NCBI RefSeq assembly: GCF_040639655.1
Contig: NZ_JBFAAI010000040.1
Location: 1-64,000, forward strand
DNA length: 64,000 bases
Direction of reading: 5' to 3'
From: Actinoplanes sp040639655
GTDB lineage: Bacteria > Actinomycetota > Actinomycetes > Mycobacteriales > Micromonosporaceae
A program made the translations under genes and the position numbers. Of this stretch, positions 39,685-47,452 are shown piece after piece (position 1 is the stretch's first letter; every line of letters begins with the position of its first letter). Below the pieces are notes generated by a model. The model ran no database searches. It saw only the letters and a program-made list of their open reading frames with translations, and was not told the origin of the DNA.

Positions 39685-40943
39685 TGCTGTTCTGGCTGGG
39701 GTGCGCAGCCTTCGCGCTGACGATTCTGATCTCGGTGAGCCTGCACGAGCTGGGTCACATGATCACCGGCAAGCGCTTCGGGATGAAGGTCACGAAGTAC
39801 TTCGTCGGCTTCGGCCCGACCATCTTCTCGTTCCACCGGGGTGAGACCGAGTACGGACTGAAGCTCATCCCCCTCGGCGGCTTCTGCAAGATCGTCGGCA
39901 TGACGCCGCAGGACGACGACGTCGCTCCGGAGGACCAGCACCGCGCCATGTGGCGGTTCCCGGTCTGGAAGCGGACCATCGTGATGGGTGCCGGCTCGGC
40001 CGCCCACTTCGCGCTGGCCCTGGTCGGCGCTTGGATCATGGCGTGGACCATCGGCCTGCCCAACATCGGACTGCCGCAGACGGCCGAGGAGCAGCGTGCC
40101 GCCCCCGCGATGATCGGTGTGGCGCCCTGCATCCCCACGTCGCTGTCGGACAAGAGCGAGACCTGCGTCCCGGGGCAGGCGAGCGGCCGTGAGGGCCCGG
40201 CCAAGGCCGCCGCCCTGAAAACCGGTGACGTGATCACCAAGGTCGGCAGCACCCCGGTCGCCAACTACGGTCAGCTCACCGACGCCATCCGGTCACAGCC
40301 GCCCGGCAAGACGGTCTTCGAGTACGTACGCGACGGCCAAGCCGCCTCGACGACGGTCGACCTGCTCCCCGCCGAACGACGTCCGGTGGGTGACCCGGAC
40401 GGCCCGATCTCCCAGGTCGCGGTCGCCGGTGTGAGCTGGGAAACGGATCAGCCCGCGGTCGTCGACTACAGTCCGATCAGCGCGATTCCAGCCTCCGGCG
40501 CGTTCAACTGGTACCTGGTGGAGAACTCCGCGAGGGCCATGGCCCGAATCCCGGAGAAGATCCCGGCGCTGTGGAACTCGATCACCGGCGACCAGCGTGA
40601 CCCGGACACCCCGATCAGCGTCGTCGGGGCCAGCCGGATCGGTGGCGAGGCACTCGAGAGAGGGGTGCCCGAGGTCTTCTGGCAGGTCTTCATCTCGCTG
40701 AACGTGTTCATCGGACTGTTCAACCTGCTGCCACTGCTGCCGGTCGACGGCGGGCACATCGCCATCGCCTGGTTCGAAGCAATTCGCTCGTGGCTCTACA
40801 AGCGTTTCCGCCGGCCTGACCCCGGTCGGGTGGACTACTACAAGTTGATGCCGGTGACGTACGCGGTCATCCTGATCGGTGGGGCGTTCACCCTCCTGAC
40901 CGTGACCGCCGACATCGTCAACCCGATCTCGATCTTCAAGTGA
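39684..40943 (+). CDS. rseP: Site-2 zinc metalloprotease RseP/Rip1-like
   Basis: A 419-residue intramembrane M50 metalloprotease. The zinc motif HELGH (residues 21-25) is in the first membrane segment, FALTILISVSLHELGHMITG. A PDZ domain follows (KAAALKTGDVITKVGSTPVANYGQLTDAIR), and the third zinc ligand region is FNLLPLLPVDGGHIAIAW. In mycobacteria Rip1 cleaves anti-sigma factors. The ECF pair at 7067-9023 could be a distant target, but nothing links them. It sits between dxr and ispG as usual. Confidence 0.95.
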   Translation: MLFWLGCAAFALTILISVSLHELGHMITGKRFGMKVTKYFVGFGPTIFSFHRGETEYGLKLIPLGGFCKIVGMTPQDDDVAPEDQHRAMWRFPVWKRTIVMGAGSAAHFALALVGAWIMAWTIGLPNIGLPQTAEEQRAAPAMIGVAPCIPTSLSDKSETCVPGQASGREGPAKAAALKTGDVITKVGSTPVANYGQLTDAIRSQPPGKTVFEYVRDGQAASTTVDLLPAERRPVGDPDGPISQVAVAGVSWETDQPAVVDYSPISAIPASGAFNWYLVENSARAMARIPEKIPALWNSITGDQRDPDTPISVVGASRIGGEALERGVPEVFWQVFISLNVFIGLFNLLPLLPVDGGHIAIAWFEAIRSWLYKRFRRPDPGRVDYYKLMPVTYAVILIGGAFTLLTVTADIVNPISIFK

Positions 40944-41021
40944 ACGTCATTCACGACGGTGGAGACCATGGACTCGAACTCGTTCTCGTCGCAACTCACG
41001 GAAGGTCGTGAATAACCACCC

Positions 41022-42194
41022 ATGACGTCGATCAGCCTGGGAATGCCGGCCGTACCCCCGCCGCCTCTGGCCCCGCGCCGGAAGAGCCGTCAGATCAACG
41101 TCGGCGGGGTGCTGGTCGGCGGCGGCGCCCCGGTCAGCGTCCAGTCGATGACCACCACGCTCACCGCCGACGTCAACTCCACGCTCCAGCAGATCGCTGA
41201 GCTGACCGCGTCCGGCTGCCAGATCGTCCGGGTCGCCGTGCCGTCCCAGGACGACGTCGAGGCGCTGCCCGCGATCGCCAAGAAGTCGCAGCTCCCGGTG
41301 ATCGCTGACATCCACTTCCAGCCGAAATACGTGTTCGCCGCGATCGACGCCGGTTGTGCCGCGGTCCGGGTCAACCCGGGCAACATCCGGCAGTTCGACG
41401 ACAAGGTGAAGGAGATCGCCAAGGCGGCCTCCGACGCCGGCATCCCGATCCGGATCGGCGTCAACGCAGGCTCGCTGGACAAGCGGCTGCTGGAGAAGTA
41501 CGGCAAGGCCACCGCCGAGGCTCTGGTCGAGTCGGCGCTCTGGGAATGCTCGCTGTTCGAGGAGCACGGCTTCCGGGACATCAAGATCTCGGTCAAGCAC
41601 AACGACCCGGTCGTCATGATCCGGGCGTACCGGCAGCTGGCCGAGCAGTGCGACTACCCGCTGCACCTGGGCGTGACCGAGGCGGGGCCGGCGTTCCAGG
41701 GCACGATCAAGAGCGCCGTGGCGTTCGGTGCACTGCTCGCCGAGGGCATCGGCGACACCATCCGGGTCTCGCTGTCCGCGCCGCCGGTCGAGGAGATCAA
41801 GGTCGGCAACCAGATCCTGGAGTCGCTCGGCCTGCGCGAGCGCGGTCTGGAGATCGTCTCCTGCCCGTCCTGCGGCCGGGCCCAGGTCGACGTGTACACG
41901 CTCGCCGAGCAGGTGACCGCGGCTCTCGACGGGTTCCCGGTGCCGCTGCGGGTGGCCGTCATGGGCTGCGTCGTCAACGGACCGGGTGAGGCCCGCGAGG
42001 CCGACCTCGGGGTGGCCTCCGGCAACGGCAAGGGCCAGATCTTCGTCAAGGGCAAGGTGATCAAGACCGTGCCCGAGTCGATCATCGTGGAGACGCTGGT
42101 CGAGGAGGCGCTGAGGCTCGCCGACGAGATGGGCGCCGAACTCCCCGACGAGCTGCGGGAGCTTCTCCCCGGGCCGACCGTGACGGTGCACTGA
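41022..42194 (+). CDS. ispG: 4-hydroxy-3-methylbut-2-enyl-diphosphate synthase (GcpE)
   Basis: A 390-residue [4Fe-4S] enzyme making HMBPP in the MEP pathway. N-terminal KSRQINVGGVLVGGGAPVSVQSMTTTLTADV and middle IRIGVNAGSLDKRLLEKYG match the TIM-barrel domain. The cluster ligands are in ISCPSCGRAQ (two Cys) and VMGCVVNGPGEA (one Cys). The start is the ATG 79 bases after rseP. A large palindrome begins 26 bases beyond the stop. Confidence 0.97.
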   Translation: MTSISLGMPAVPPPPLAPRRKSRQINVGGVLVGGGAPVSVQSMTTTLTADVNSTLQQIAELTASGCQIVRVAVPSQDDVEALPAIAKKSQLPVIADIHFQPKYVFAAIDAGCAAVRVNPGNIRQFDDKVKEIAKAASDAGIPIRIGVNAGSLDKRLLEKYGKATAEALVESALWECSLFEEHGFRDIKISVKHNDPVVMIRAYRQLAEQCDYPLHLGVTEAGPAFQGTIKSAVAFGALLAEGIGDTIRVSLSAPPVEEIKVGNQILESLGLRERGLEIVSCPSCGRAQVDVYTLAEQVTAALDGFPVPLRVAVMGCVVNGPGEAREADLGVASGNGKGQIFVKGKVIKTVPESIIVETLVEEALRLADEMGAELPDELRELLPGPTVTVH

Positions 42195-42220
42195 GTCTGA
42201 TTGCTTCGCTTCGCTCCGCG

Positions 42221-42324
42221 GCAAAATGCCTGGTAACCGGTGATGAGGCAGGCGATTTCCCGCCACCCCGCAAACCCCGCGGGGCGTCGGCAAATCGCTT
42301 GCCTCATCACCGGCGGCATTTTGC
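42221..42324. repeat. 104-bp near-perfect palindrome after ispG
   Basis: Outer arms gcaaaatgcc/ggcattttgc flank ccggtgatgaggca and its complement, then gcgattt/aaatcgc; inner arms continue through ccgccaccccgc / gcggggcgtcgg with a few mismatches to a centre near 42272. Nearly the whole 104 bases can pair. This could be a bidirectional terminator, a cruciform site or a miniature mobile element (REP or MITE-like). Confidence 0.85.
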
Positions 42325-42561
42325 GGGGGTGTTTGTGCTACTCGATTTTCGCCGTTCCCGCCGCCGACCGTCTATGGCGGCAGCTCTCGAGAGGGATGCC
42401 CCGTTCCGTCCTCCTGCACGTGGTGACTTGCGGCTTGCCGGTGGGTGTAGGCGCCACGATGGGGTGTAGGCGCCACGATGCAGGTCGGCCTCTCCCGCGT
42501 GGTGAGGTGCGGCATCCCGGGAACTACGCGGTCGGGGTCGCGGTTGCTCAGGGCGGGACGG
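42325..42561. repeat. Spacer with a 19-bp direct repeat
   Basis: Two identical units gggtgtaggcgccacgatg at 42443-42461 and 42462-42480, flanked on both sides by cgtggtga-type sequences (42419 and 42500) that resemble each other. I see no gene; open frames here have no motifs. Confidence 0.7.
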
Positions 42562-43401
42562 TTAGAAGAGGACTGTGGCGAAGCTGCCGGCTGAGACGAA
42601 GCCGCAGTTGGCGTAGACCTTGCGGGCCGAGGTGTTGTAGTCGTTGACGTAGAGGCTCACGGTCGGGGCGACCCGCCGCAACGCATCCGCCACGACGCTC
42701 GCCATCGCACTGGTGGCCAGGCCCTTGCCCCGATAGTCCGGGTGGACCCAGACGCCCTGCACCTGCGTGGTCCGCCGGGTCACGATCGCCAGCTCGGCCT
42801 TGAACACCACCAGATCGCCGTCGAACCGCGCGTAGGCGCGTCTTCCCTTGACCAGTTCGGCGATTCGCCGCCGGTATCCGCGCCCGCCGTCGTCCTGCAT
42901 GGGCGAGACGCCGACCTCCTCGGTGTACATCGCCACGGCCGCGGGGAAGAGCTGGTCGACCTCGCCGGAGCGCACCAGGCGTACGTCGGGGTCGGGCGGG
43001 ACCGGAGCGTCGCGATCGGTCACCAGCAGCGGCTGATGGGGCCGGACGTCGCGGGCGGGTCCCCAGTTGCCGCCGAGCCGGTCCCACAGGTCCAGCACCG
43101 CCTCGGAGCGGCCGATGATCGACGAGCAGATGCGCGGCTCGGCGCCGAGCAGGTCGGCGAAGGCCGCGGTCGCGGATGGGGTCGCGCCCACCGGCACCAG
43201 GTGAGCCCCGGACCACATGATCGATTCGATCTGGCGGCCCGGCTCGTAGCCGTAGATCCGCCCGTCGGAACGCCACCAGTTCAGGCCGTGCGCGGCCACG
43301 CGTTCCGCGATCTGGGCGCCCGCATAGGGGTCGGCGTCGAGGATCCGCTCGACGGCTGCGCGCTCGGGCTCACCGAGCTGACGAATGGGCACCGTCAACA
43401 C
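42562..43401 (-). CDS. GNAT acetyltransferase with DUF4081 domain
   Basis: A 279-residue protein. The N-terminal DUF4081 region (about 1-150: LGEPERAAVERILDADPYAGAQIAERV, IESIMWSGAHLVPVG, RICSSIIGRSEAVLDLW) is followed by a GNAT domain with the acetyl-CoA loop QVQGVWVHPDYRGKGLATSAM and VSLYVNDYNTSARKVYANCGF. The acceptor is unknown. The GTG at 43401 (VLTVPIRQL) is chosen over GTG 43410, and the 105 upstream codons are shadow. In other actinobacteria a similar gene lies near ispG, consistent with this position. Confidence 0.88.
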   Translation of the reverse strand: MLTVPIRQLGEPERAAVERILDADPYAGAQIAERVAAHGLNWWRSDGRIYGYEPGRQIESIMWSGAHLVPVGATPSATAAFADLLGAEPRICSSIIGRSEAVLDLWDRLGGNWGPARDVRPHQPLLVTDRDAPVPPDPDVRLVRSGEVDQLFPAAVAMYTEEVGVSPMQDDGGRGYRRRIAELVKGRRAYARFDGDLVVFKAELAIVTRRTTQVQGVWVHPDYRGKGLATSAMASVVADALRRVAPTVSLYVNDYNTSARKVYANCGFVSAGSFATVLF

Positions 43402-43437
43402 AGGTACCACATTGCCAGATGCGGGGCCGTCGACACG

Positions 43438-43491
43438 TATCGCAACCCCGCGATCCCAGAAACCTTGTTGCCGACACGTTGCGATATATCG
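43438..43491. promoter_or_regulatory. Candidate PadR operator
   Basis: Inverted repeat TATCGCAAC (43438-43446) and GTTGCGATA (43478-43486), the latter running into the perfect palindrome CGATATATCG (43482-43491). It is 32 to 85 bases upstream of the padR ATG and also before the divergent GNAT gene. Such AT-rich dyads are typical for PadR autoregulation; binding is unproven. Confidence 0.55.
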
Positions 43492-43522
43492 TTTAACTAT
43501 CGACGATGGAACGGAGAAGGTC

Positions 43523-44134
43523 ATGAGGCACATGCATGGACAGCGCGGACACGGCTGGCCGGGCGAGTTCCGCCGGCGTGGTTTCGGCTTCCCGGCCGGA
43601 TTCCCCTTCGGCGGTTCCGGTGGGTCCGGTGGCTTCGGCGGCCCCGGCTTCTCGCCGCCCGACTTCGGTGGCCGGCCCGGTCCGCGGCGAGGGCGCGGCG
43701 GCCGGCAGAACGTCCGCCCCGCCATCCTGGCGTTGCTGCTCGAGCGGCCGATGCACGGCTACGAGATGATCCAGGAACTCGACTCCCGCACCGGCGGCAT
43801 CTGGCGCCCGAGCCCCGGCTCGGTCTATCCGACGCTGCAGCTGCTGGAGGACGAGGGCCTGATCGAGGTGGCCGCCGAGGGCGGCCGCAAGAGCTACCGG
43901 CTCACCGCGGACGGGCGCCCCGAGGCCGAGGCCGCGGCACAGAACCCGCCGTGGGCGCAGATCGGCGCCGACACCATGTCCCAGGTGCAGGACTTCCGCG
44001 ACGCGGCGGTCGGCATCATGGGCGCGCTCAAGCAGGTCGGCTTCAGTGGCACCGCCGAGCAGCGGCAGAAGGCTCTCGAGGTGCTCAACGAGACCAAGCG
44101 CAAGCTTTACGCCATCCTCGCCGAGAGCGAGTGA
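43523..44134 (+). CDS. PadR-family transcriptional regulator with Gly-rich N-terminus
   Basis: A 203-residue regulator. Residues 1-65 are Gly/Phe/Pro/Arg-rich (FGFPAGFPFGGSGGSGGFGG), probably disordered. The PadR winged helix follows: VRPAILALLLERPMHGYEMIQELDSRTGGIW, PSPGSVYPTLQLLEDEGLIEV, YRLTADG. The last part, GTAEQRQKALEVLNETKRKLYAIL, is the dimerising helix. The ATG has GGAGAAGG upstream. The Gly-rich head is known in several actinobacterial PadR proteins. No transporter is adjacent downstream; the target may be itself or the divergent GNAT gene. The stop lies in a tandem repeat. Confidence 0.88.
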   Translation: MRHMHGQRGHGWPGEFRRRGFGFPAGFPFGGSGGSGGFGGPGFSPPDFGGRPGPRRGRGGRQNVRPAILALLLERPMHGYEMIQELDSRTGGIWRPSPGSVYPTLQLLEDEGLIEVAAEGGRKSYRLTADGRPEAEAAAQNPPWAQIGADTMSQVQDFRDAAVGIMGALKQVGFSGTAEQRQKALEVLNETKRKLYAILAESE

Positions 44135-44187
44135 TCCGGAGCCGGGAGCGAGTGATCCGGAGCCGGGAGCGAGTGATCCGGAGCCGG
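44125..44187. repeat. 21-bp tandem repeat across the padR stop codon
   Basis: Three identical units at 44125-44145, 44146-44166 and 44167-44187, with core gagtgatccggagccgg. The TGA of the first unit is the padR stop, and the 21-base period repeats that stop in frame. Decayed copies follow up to 44245. Confidence 0.93.
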
Positions 44188-44258
44188 GACCGAAGAGCCG
44201 GGGGCAGGCAGCCGGGAGCCCCGGAGATCCGGGAGCGAGTGACCGAAGAGAATTCCGT

Positions 44259-44289
44259 GGGAGGCGACCGGCACCGCCGGGCGCCTCCC
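44259..44289 (+). terminator. Terminator hairpin after padR
   Basis: 8-bp stem gggaggcg / cgcctccc with further inner pairing (CCGGC/GCCGG), followed by catttcgg. It lies 125 bases after the padR stop. Confidence 0.6.
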
Positions 44290-44370
44290 CATTTCGGCCC
44301 GTGGCCGCTCGTGGCGCCCTAACCTCGATGATGGCTGGCGATGCGGCGGCACCGGGGACGAGGTGAGGCG

Positions 44371-46353
44371 ATGAGCGAGCCCTCCGACGCGGTGATGACC
44401 GGCCTTCTCGAGGCCGCGCCGGACGCCATCATCGCGGTCGACCGGGACGGACGCATCGAGGTCGTCAACGCGCAGACCGTCCGCATGTTCGGATACGACC
44501 GGGCCGAGCTGCTCGGACAATCGATCGAGCTCCTGGTCCCCGAACGGTTCCGCCGGCACCACCCCGGGCACCGTCTCGATTACCTTCGTGACATGCGCCC
44601 GCGCCCGATGGGCGCCGGCATCCCGCTCGCCGCCCGGCGCCGCGACGGCAGCGAGTTCCCGGCCGAGATCTCGCTCTCCGCGCTGGCGAACGGCGGCATG
44701 ATCGTCGCAGCGGTCCGCGACGTCAGCGACCGGGTCCGCCGCGAGGCGAAGTTCCAGGGCCTGCTGGAGGCCGCGCCGGACGCGATCGTCGGTGTCGCCG
44801 CAGACGGCCGGATCACTCTGGTCAACGCGCAGGCCGAACGGCTGTTCGGCTATCCGCGCAGTGAACTGTTCGGACAGCCGATCGAGACACTGGTCCCCGA
44901 GTCGGTCCGGACCGGGCATCCGGAGAAGCGGGACCGGTACTTCGCCGACCCGCGGCCCCGGCCGATGGGTTCGGGCAACGCCCTGCGCGCCCGCCGCCGG
45001 GACGGCACCGAGTTCCCCGCCGAGATCAGCCTCTCCGCCATGGAGACCGAGGACGGCCTGATCGTCTCGGCGGCCATCCGGGACGTCACCGAGCGCATCG
45101 AGGCCCAGGCCGAACGCCAGCGCCTGGAAGCCGAACGGGAACGCCTCGCCGCAGCCGCCGAACGGGAACGTCTCGAGGCGCAGCTGCAGCAGTCGCAGCG
45201 CCTGGAGAGCCTGGGACAACTCGCCGGCGGCGTCGCACATGACTTCAACAATCTGCTCGCGGTGATGCTCAACTACACCAGCTTCGTTGCCGAGCAGATC
45301 CAGGAGGCCGCCGACGCCGACCCGGGCGGCGCCTGGCCACAGGCCTCCCGCGACCTGCAGCAGGTGCTGCGGGCCGGGCGGCGCGCCACCGAACTCACCC
45401 ATCAGCTGCTGGCCTTCGGCCGGCGCGAGGTGGTACGCCCGCGCGTGCTCGACCTCAACGGGGTGATCCGCGAGGTGGAGCAGTTGCTGCTGCGTACCCT
45501 CGGCGAGCACATTCAGCTGCACGTGGACCTGGAGCCGCGCCTCTGGCCGGTGCTCGCCGACCCCGGCCAGATCGAACAGGTGCTGGTCAATCTGGCGGTC
45601 AACGCGCGTGACGCGATGCCCGGTGGCGGCACGCTCACCGTTCTTACCGGCAACCACGAGGTGACCGCCGACGAGTCGCGCCGGATGCGGCCACCCGTCC
45701 CACCCGGCCGGTACGTGTGCCTGCGGATCGCTGACACCGGCACCGGCATCCCGCCCGAGGTGCTGGAACGGGTCTTCGAACCGTTCTACACCACGAAAGC
45801 GCCGGGCGAGGGCACCGGCCTGGGCCTGGCCACCGTGTACGGCATCATCACCCAGGCCGGCGGCCAGGCCGACGTCTCGTCCACGGTGGGGTCCGGCACG
45901 GTCGTCACCGCCCTGCTCCCGGTCACCGACGAACTGCCGGCCACCATCACGGCACCGGCCGGTCCCGCCCAGCTTCAGCGCGGCGGCGAGACGATCCTGG
46001 TGGTCGAGGACGAGGAGGCCCTCCGCGCCGTCACCGAACGCATCCTGACCCGCAACGGTTACCACGTCCTGAGCGCCGGTGGCGGCCCGGAAGCCCTCAA
46101 GATCGCCCAGGACCCGGCCCGTCACATCGACCTGCTGCTCACCGACGTGGTCATGCCCCAGATGCACGGCCGGGAACTGGCTGAACAGGTCCGCAACGCC
46201 CGGCCCGGGCTTCCGATCGTCTACATGTCCGGGTACGCCCAGCCGTTCATCACCGGTGAGGGCACCCTGGAACCCAACACGATCCTGATCACCAAGCCGT
46301 TCACTCAGGCTGAACTGCTCGAACGGCTCCGCGAGGCGCTCGACCGGGCCTGA
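44371..46353 (+). CDS. Hybrid sensor histidine kinase (PAS-PAS-HisKA-HATPase-receiver)
   Basis: A 660-residue soluble protein. Two PAS domains (about 5-115 and 130-245) are near duplicates of each other (LLEAAPDAIIAVDRDGRIEVVNAQ versus LLEAAPDAIVGVAADGRITLVNAQ). A coiled coil (ERQRLEAERERLAAAAERERLEAQL) leads to the phospho-acceptor His290 in AGGVAHDFNNLLAVM. The ATPase has GTGIPPEVLERVFEPFYTTKAPGEGTGLGLA. A receiver domain with Asp592 in LLLTDVVMPQMHG ends it. No membrane segment or output domain. The ATG at 44371 follows GAGGTGAGGCG; ATG 44341 is in frame. No partner regulator is adjacent. Confidence 0.9.
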   Translation: MSEPSDAVMTGLLEAAPDAIIAVDRDGRIEVVNAQTVRMFGYDRAELLGQSIELLVPERFRRHHPGHRLDYLRDMRPRPMGAGIPLAARRRDGSEFPAEISLSALANGGMIVAAVRDVSDRVRREAKFQGLLEAAPDAIVGVAADGRITLVNAQAERLFGYPRSELFGQPIETLVPESVRTGHPEKRDRYFADPRPRPMGSGNALRARRRDGTEFPAEISLSAMETEDGLIVSAAIRDVTERIEAQAERQRLEAERERLAAAAERERLEAQLQQSQRLESLGQLAGGVAHDFNNLLAVMLNYTSFVAEQIQEAADADPGGAWPQASRDLQQVLRAGRRATELTHQLLAFGRREVVRPRVLDLNGVIREVEQLLLRTLGEHIQLHVDLEPRLWPVLADPGQIEQVLVNLAVNARDAMPGGGTLTVLTGNHEVTADESRRMRPPVPPGRYVCLRIADTGTGIPPEVLERVFEPFYTTKAPGEGTGLGLATVYGIITQAGGQADVSSTVGSGTVVTALLPVTDELPATITAPAGPAQLQRGGETILVVEDEEALRAVTERILTRNGYHVLSAGGGPEALKIAQDPARHIDLLLTDVVMPQMHGRELAEQVRNARPGLPIVYMSGYAQPFITGEGTLEPNTILITKPFTQAELLERLREALDRA

Positions 46354-46370
46354 CCCGAGGGGCGAGCCGG

Positions 46371-47351
46371 TCAGCGGCCCAGGGCGGTGATCAGGTCGAG
46401 CAGAGCGGGCAGCCCGCCGCGTTCCAGCTCGGGCGTGGGGGTCAGGGCCATCACCGGAATCGTGACGCCGGCATCGGCGTAGGCCTGGACGCGGGCCCGG
46501 CACTCGGCCGGCGAACCGTGCACGATCAGTTCGTCGACGAGCGAATCCGGGATGGCGGCCAGAGCGCCCTTGCGGTCGCCGGACTGCCACGCCTCCCACA
46601 TCAGCGCGAGCACCTCGGACCGGCCGAGCCAGCGGTGGAAGGCCGCGTAGGCGGGCACCGTCAGATAGGCGGTGATCATCCGGCGGCCGACGTTCCGGGC
46701 GTACGCGGCATCCTCGGTGGGGATCACGAAGATGCGGGCCGCCACGTCGAAGTCCGCCTTCGCCTCCTTGGTCTCGGCCAGGGCGGTCGCCACGTCGGCG
46801 GCCGAGAGCCAGTTGAGGATCACCCCGTCGGCCTCGGCGGCGGCCAGGCGCAGCATGCCCGGACGGAGTGCGGCGAGCATGATCCGCGGCGGCGTGGCCG
46901 GCGGACGCTCGAGGCGGAACCGGCGTACCGAGAAGGTGTCGAAGTCGCCGTCGACCAGCTCGCCGGCGAGGGCCGAGCGCACGAACCGGAGCACGTCACG
47001 GCTGCGGGCGAACGGCCGGTCGAAGCCGACCGCGTTCCAGTCGCCGACGACGACCGGGGACGAGGCACCGATGCCGAGCTGGAAACGGCCGGGGGCGGCT
47101 TCGGCGAGAGCGGCCGCGGTCATCGCCAGCAGGCCCGGGCCGCGGGTGAAGACCGGCGCGATGGCGGTGCCCAGGTGCAACCGTGGCTCCCAGGCGGCGG
47201 CCAGCGTCAACGGGGTGAACCCGTCGGTGCCGGCGACCTCGGCCGTCCAGACATCGGTGAAACCCGCATCGGCCAGGCCTGAGAAGACGGCGGCGTGCTC
47301 GGAGAGCGGAACGCCGCCGAACGGCACGGTCATGCCCCATCGCATCGACAT
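46371..47351 (-). CDS. Luciferase-like (LLM) F420-dependent oxidoreductase
   Basis: A 326-residue LLM-class flavin/F420 enzyme: MRWGMTVPFGGVPLSEHAAVFSGLADAGFTDVW, LHLGTAIAPVFTRGPGLLAMTAAALAEAAPGRFQLGIGAS and MTPTPELERGGL show the TIM-barrel family. The substrate is unknown. Starts at 47351 (MSMRWG) or 47345 (MRWG) are both possible; an AGGGGC site precedes either. It ends 17 bp from the convergent hybrid kinase. Confidence 0.87.
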   Translation of the reverse strand: MSMRWGMTVPFGGVPLSEHAAVFSGLADAGFTDVWTAEVAGTDGFTPLTLAAAWEPRLHLGTAIAPVFTRGPGLLAMTAAALAEAAPGRFQLGIGASSPVVVGDWNAVGFDRPFARSRDVLRFVRSALAGELVDGDFDTFSVRRFRLERPPATPPRIMLAALRPGMLRLAAAEADGVILNWLSAADVATALAETKEAKADFDVAARIFVIPTEDAAYARNVGRRMITAYLTVPAYAAFHRWLGRSEVLALMWEAWQSGDRKGALAAIPDSLVDELIVHGSPAECRARVQAYADAGVTIPVMALTPTPELERGGLPALLDLITALGR

Positions 47352-47412
47352 GCCCCTGATCCTGCCGGGCGGCACGGGGTGGTGTCCACCGGGTCGGCCG
47401 AGCCCACCGGCG

Positions 47413-47442
47413 ACGCGGCCCGGCGGGGAGGCCGGGCCGCGT
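47413..47442 (-). terminator. Terminator hairpin of the ABC operon
   Basis: Perfect 12-bp stem acgcggcccggc / gccgggccgcgt with a 6-base loop, 11 bases beyond the permease stop on the reverse strand. GC-only without a T-run. Confidence 0.65.
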
Positions 47443-47452
47443 GGTCGCCGGG

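Noticed and set aside
42240..42647. Forward 135-codon frame in the palindrome region
   Set aside because: Its start and a matching reverse frame both encode the same MRQAI-R-PA motif only because the DNA is palindromic. No independent coding evidence.
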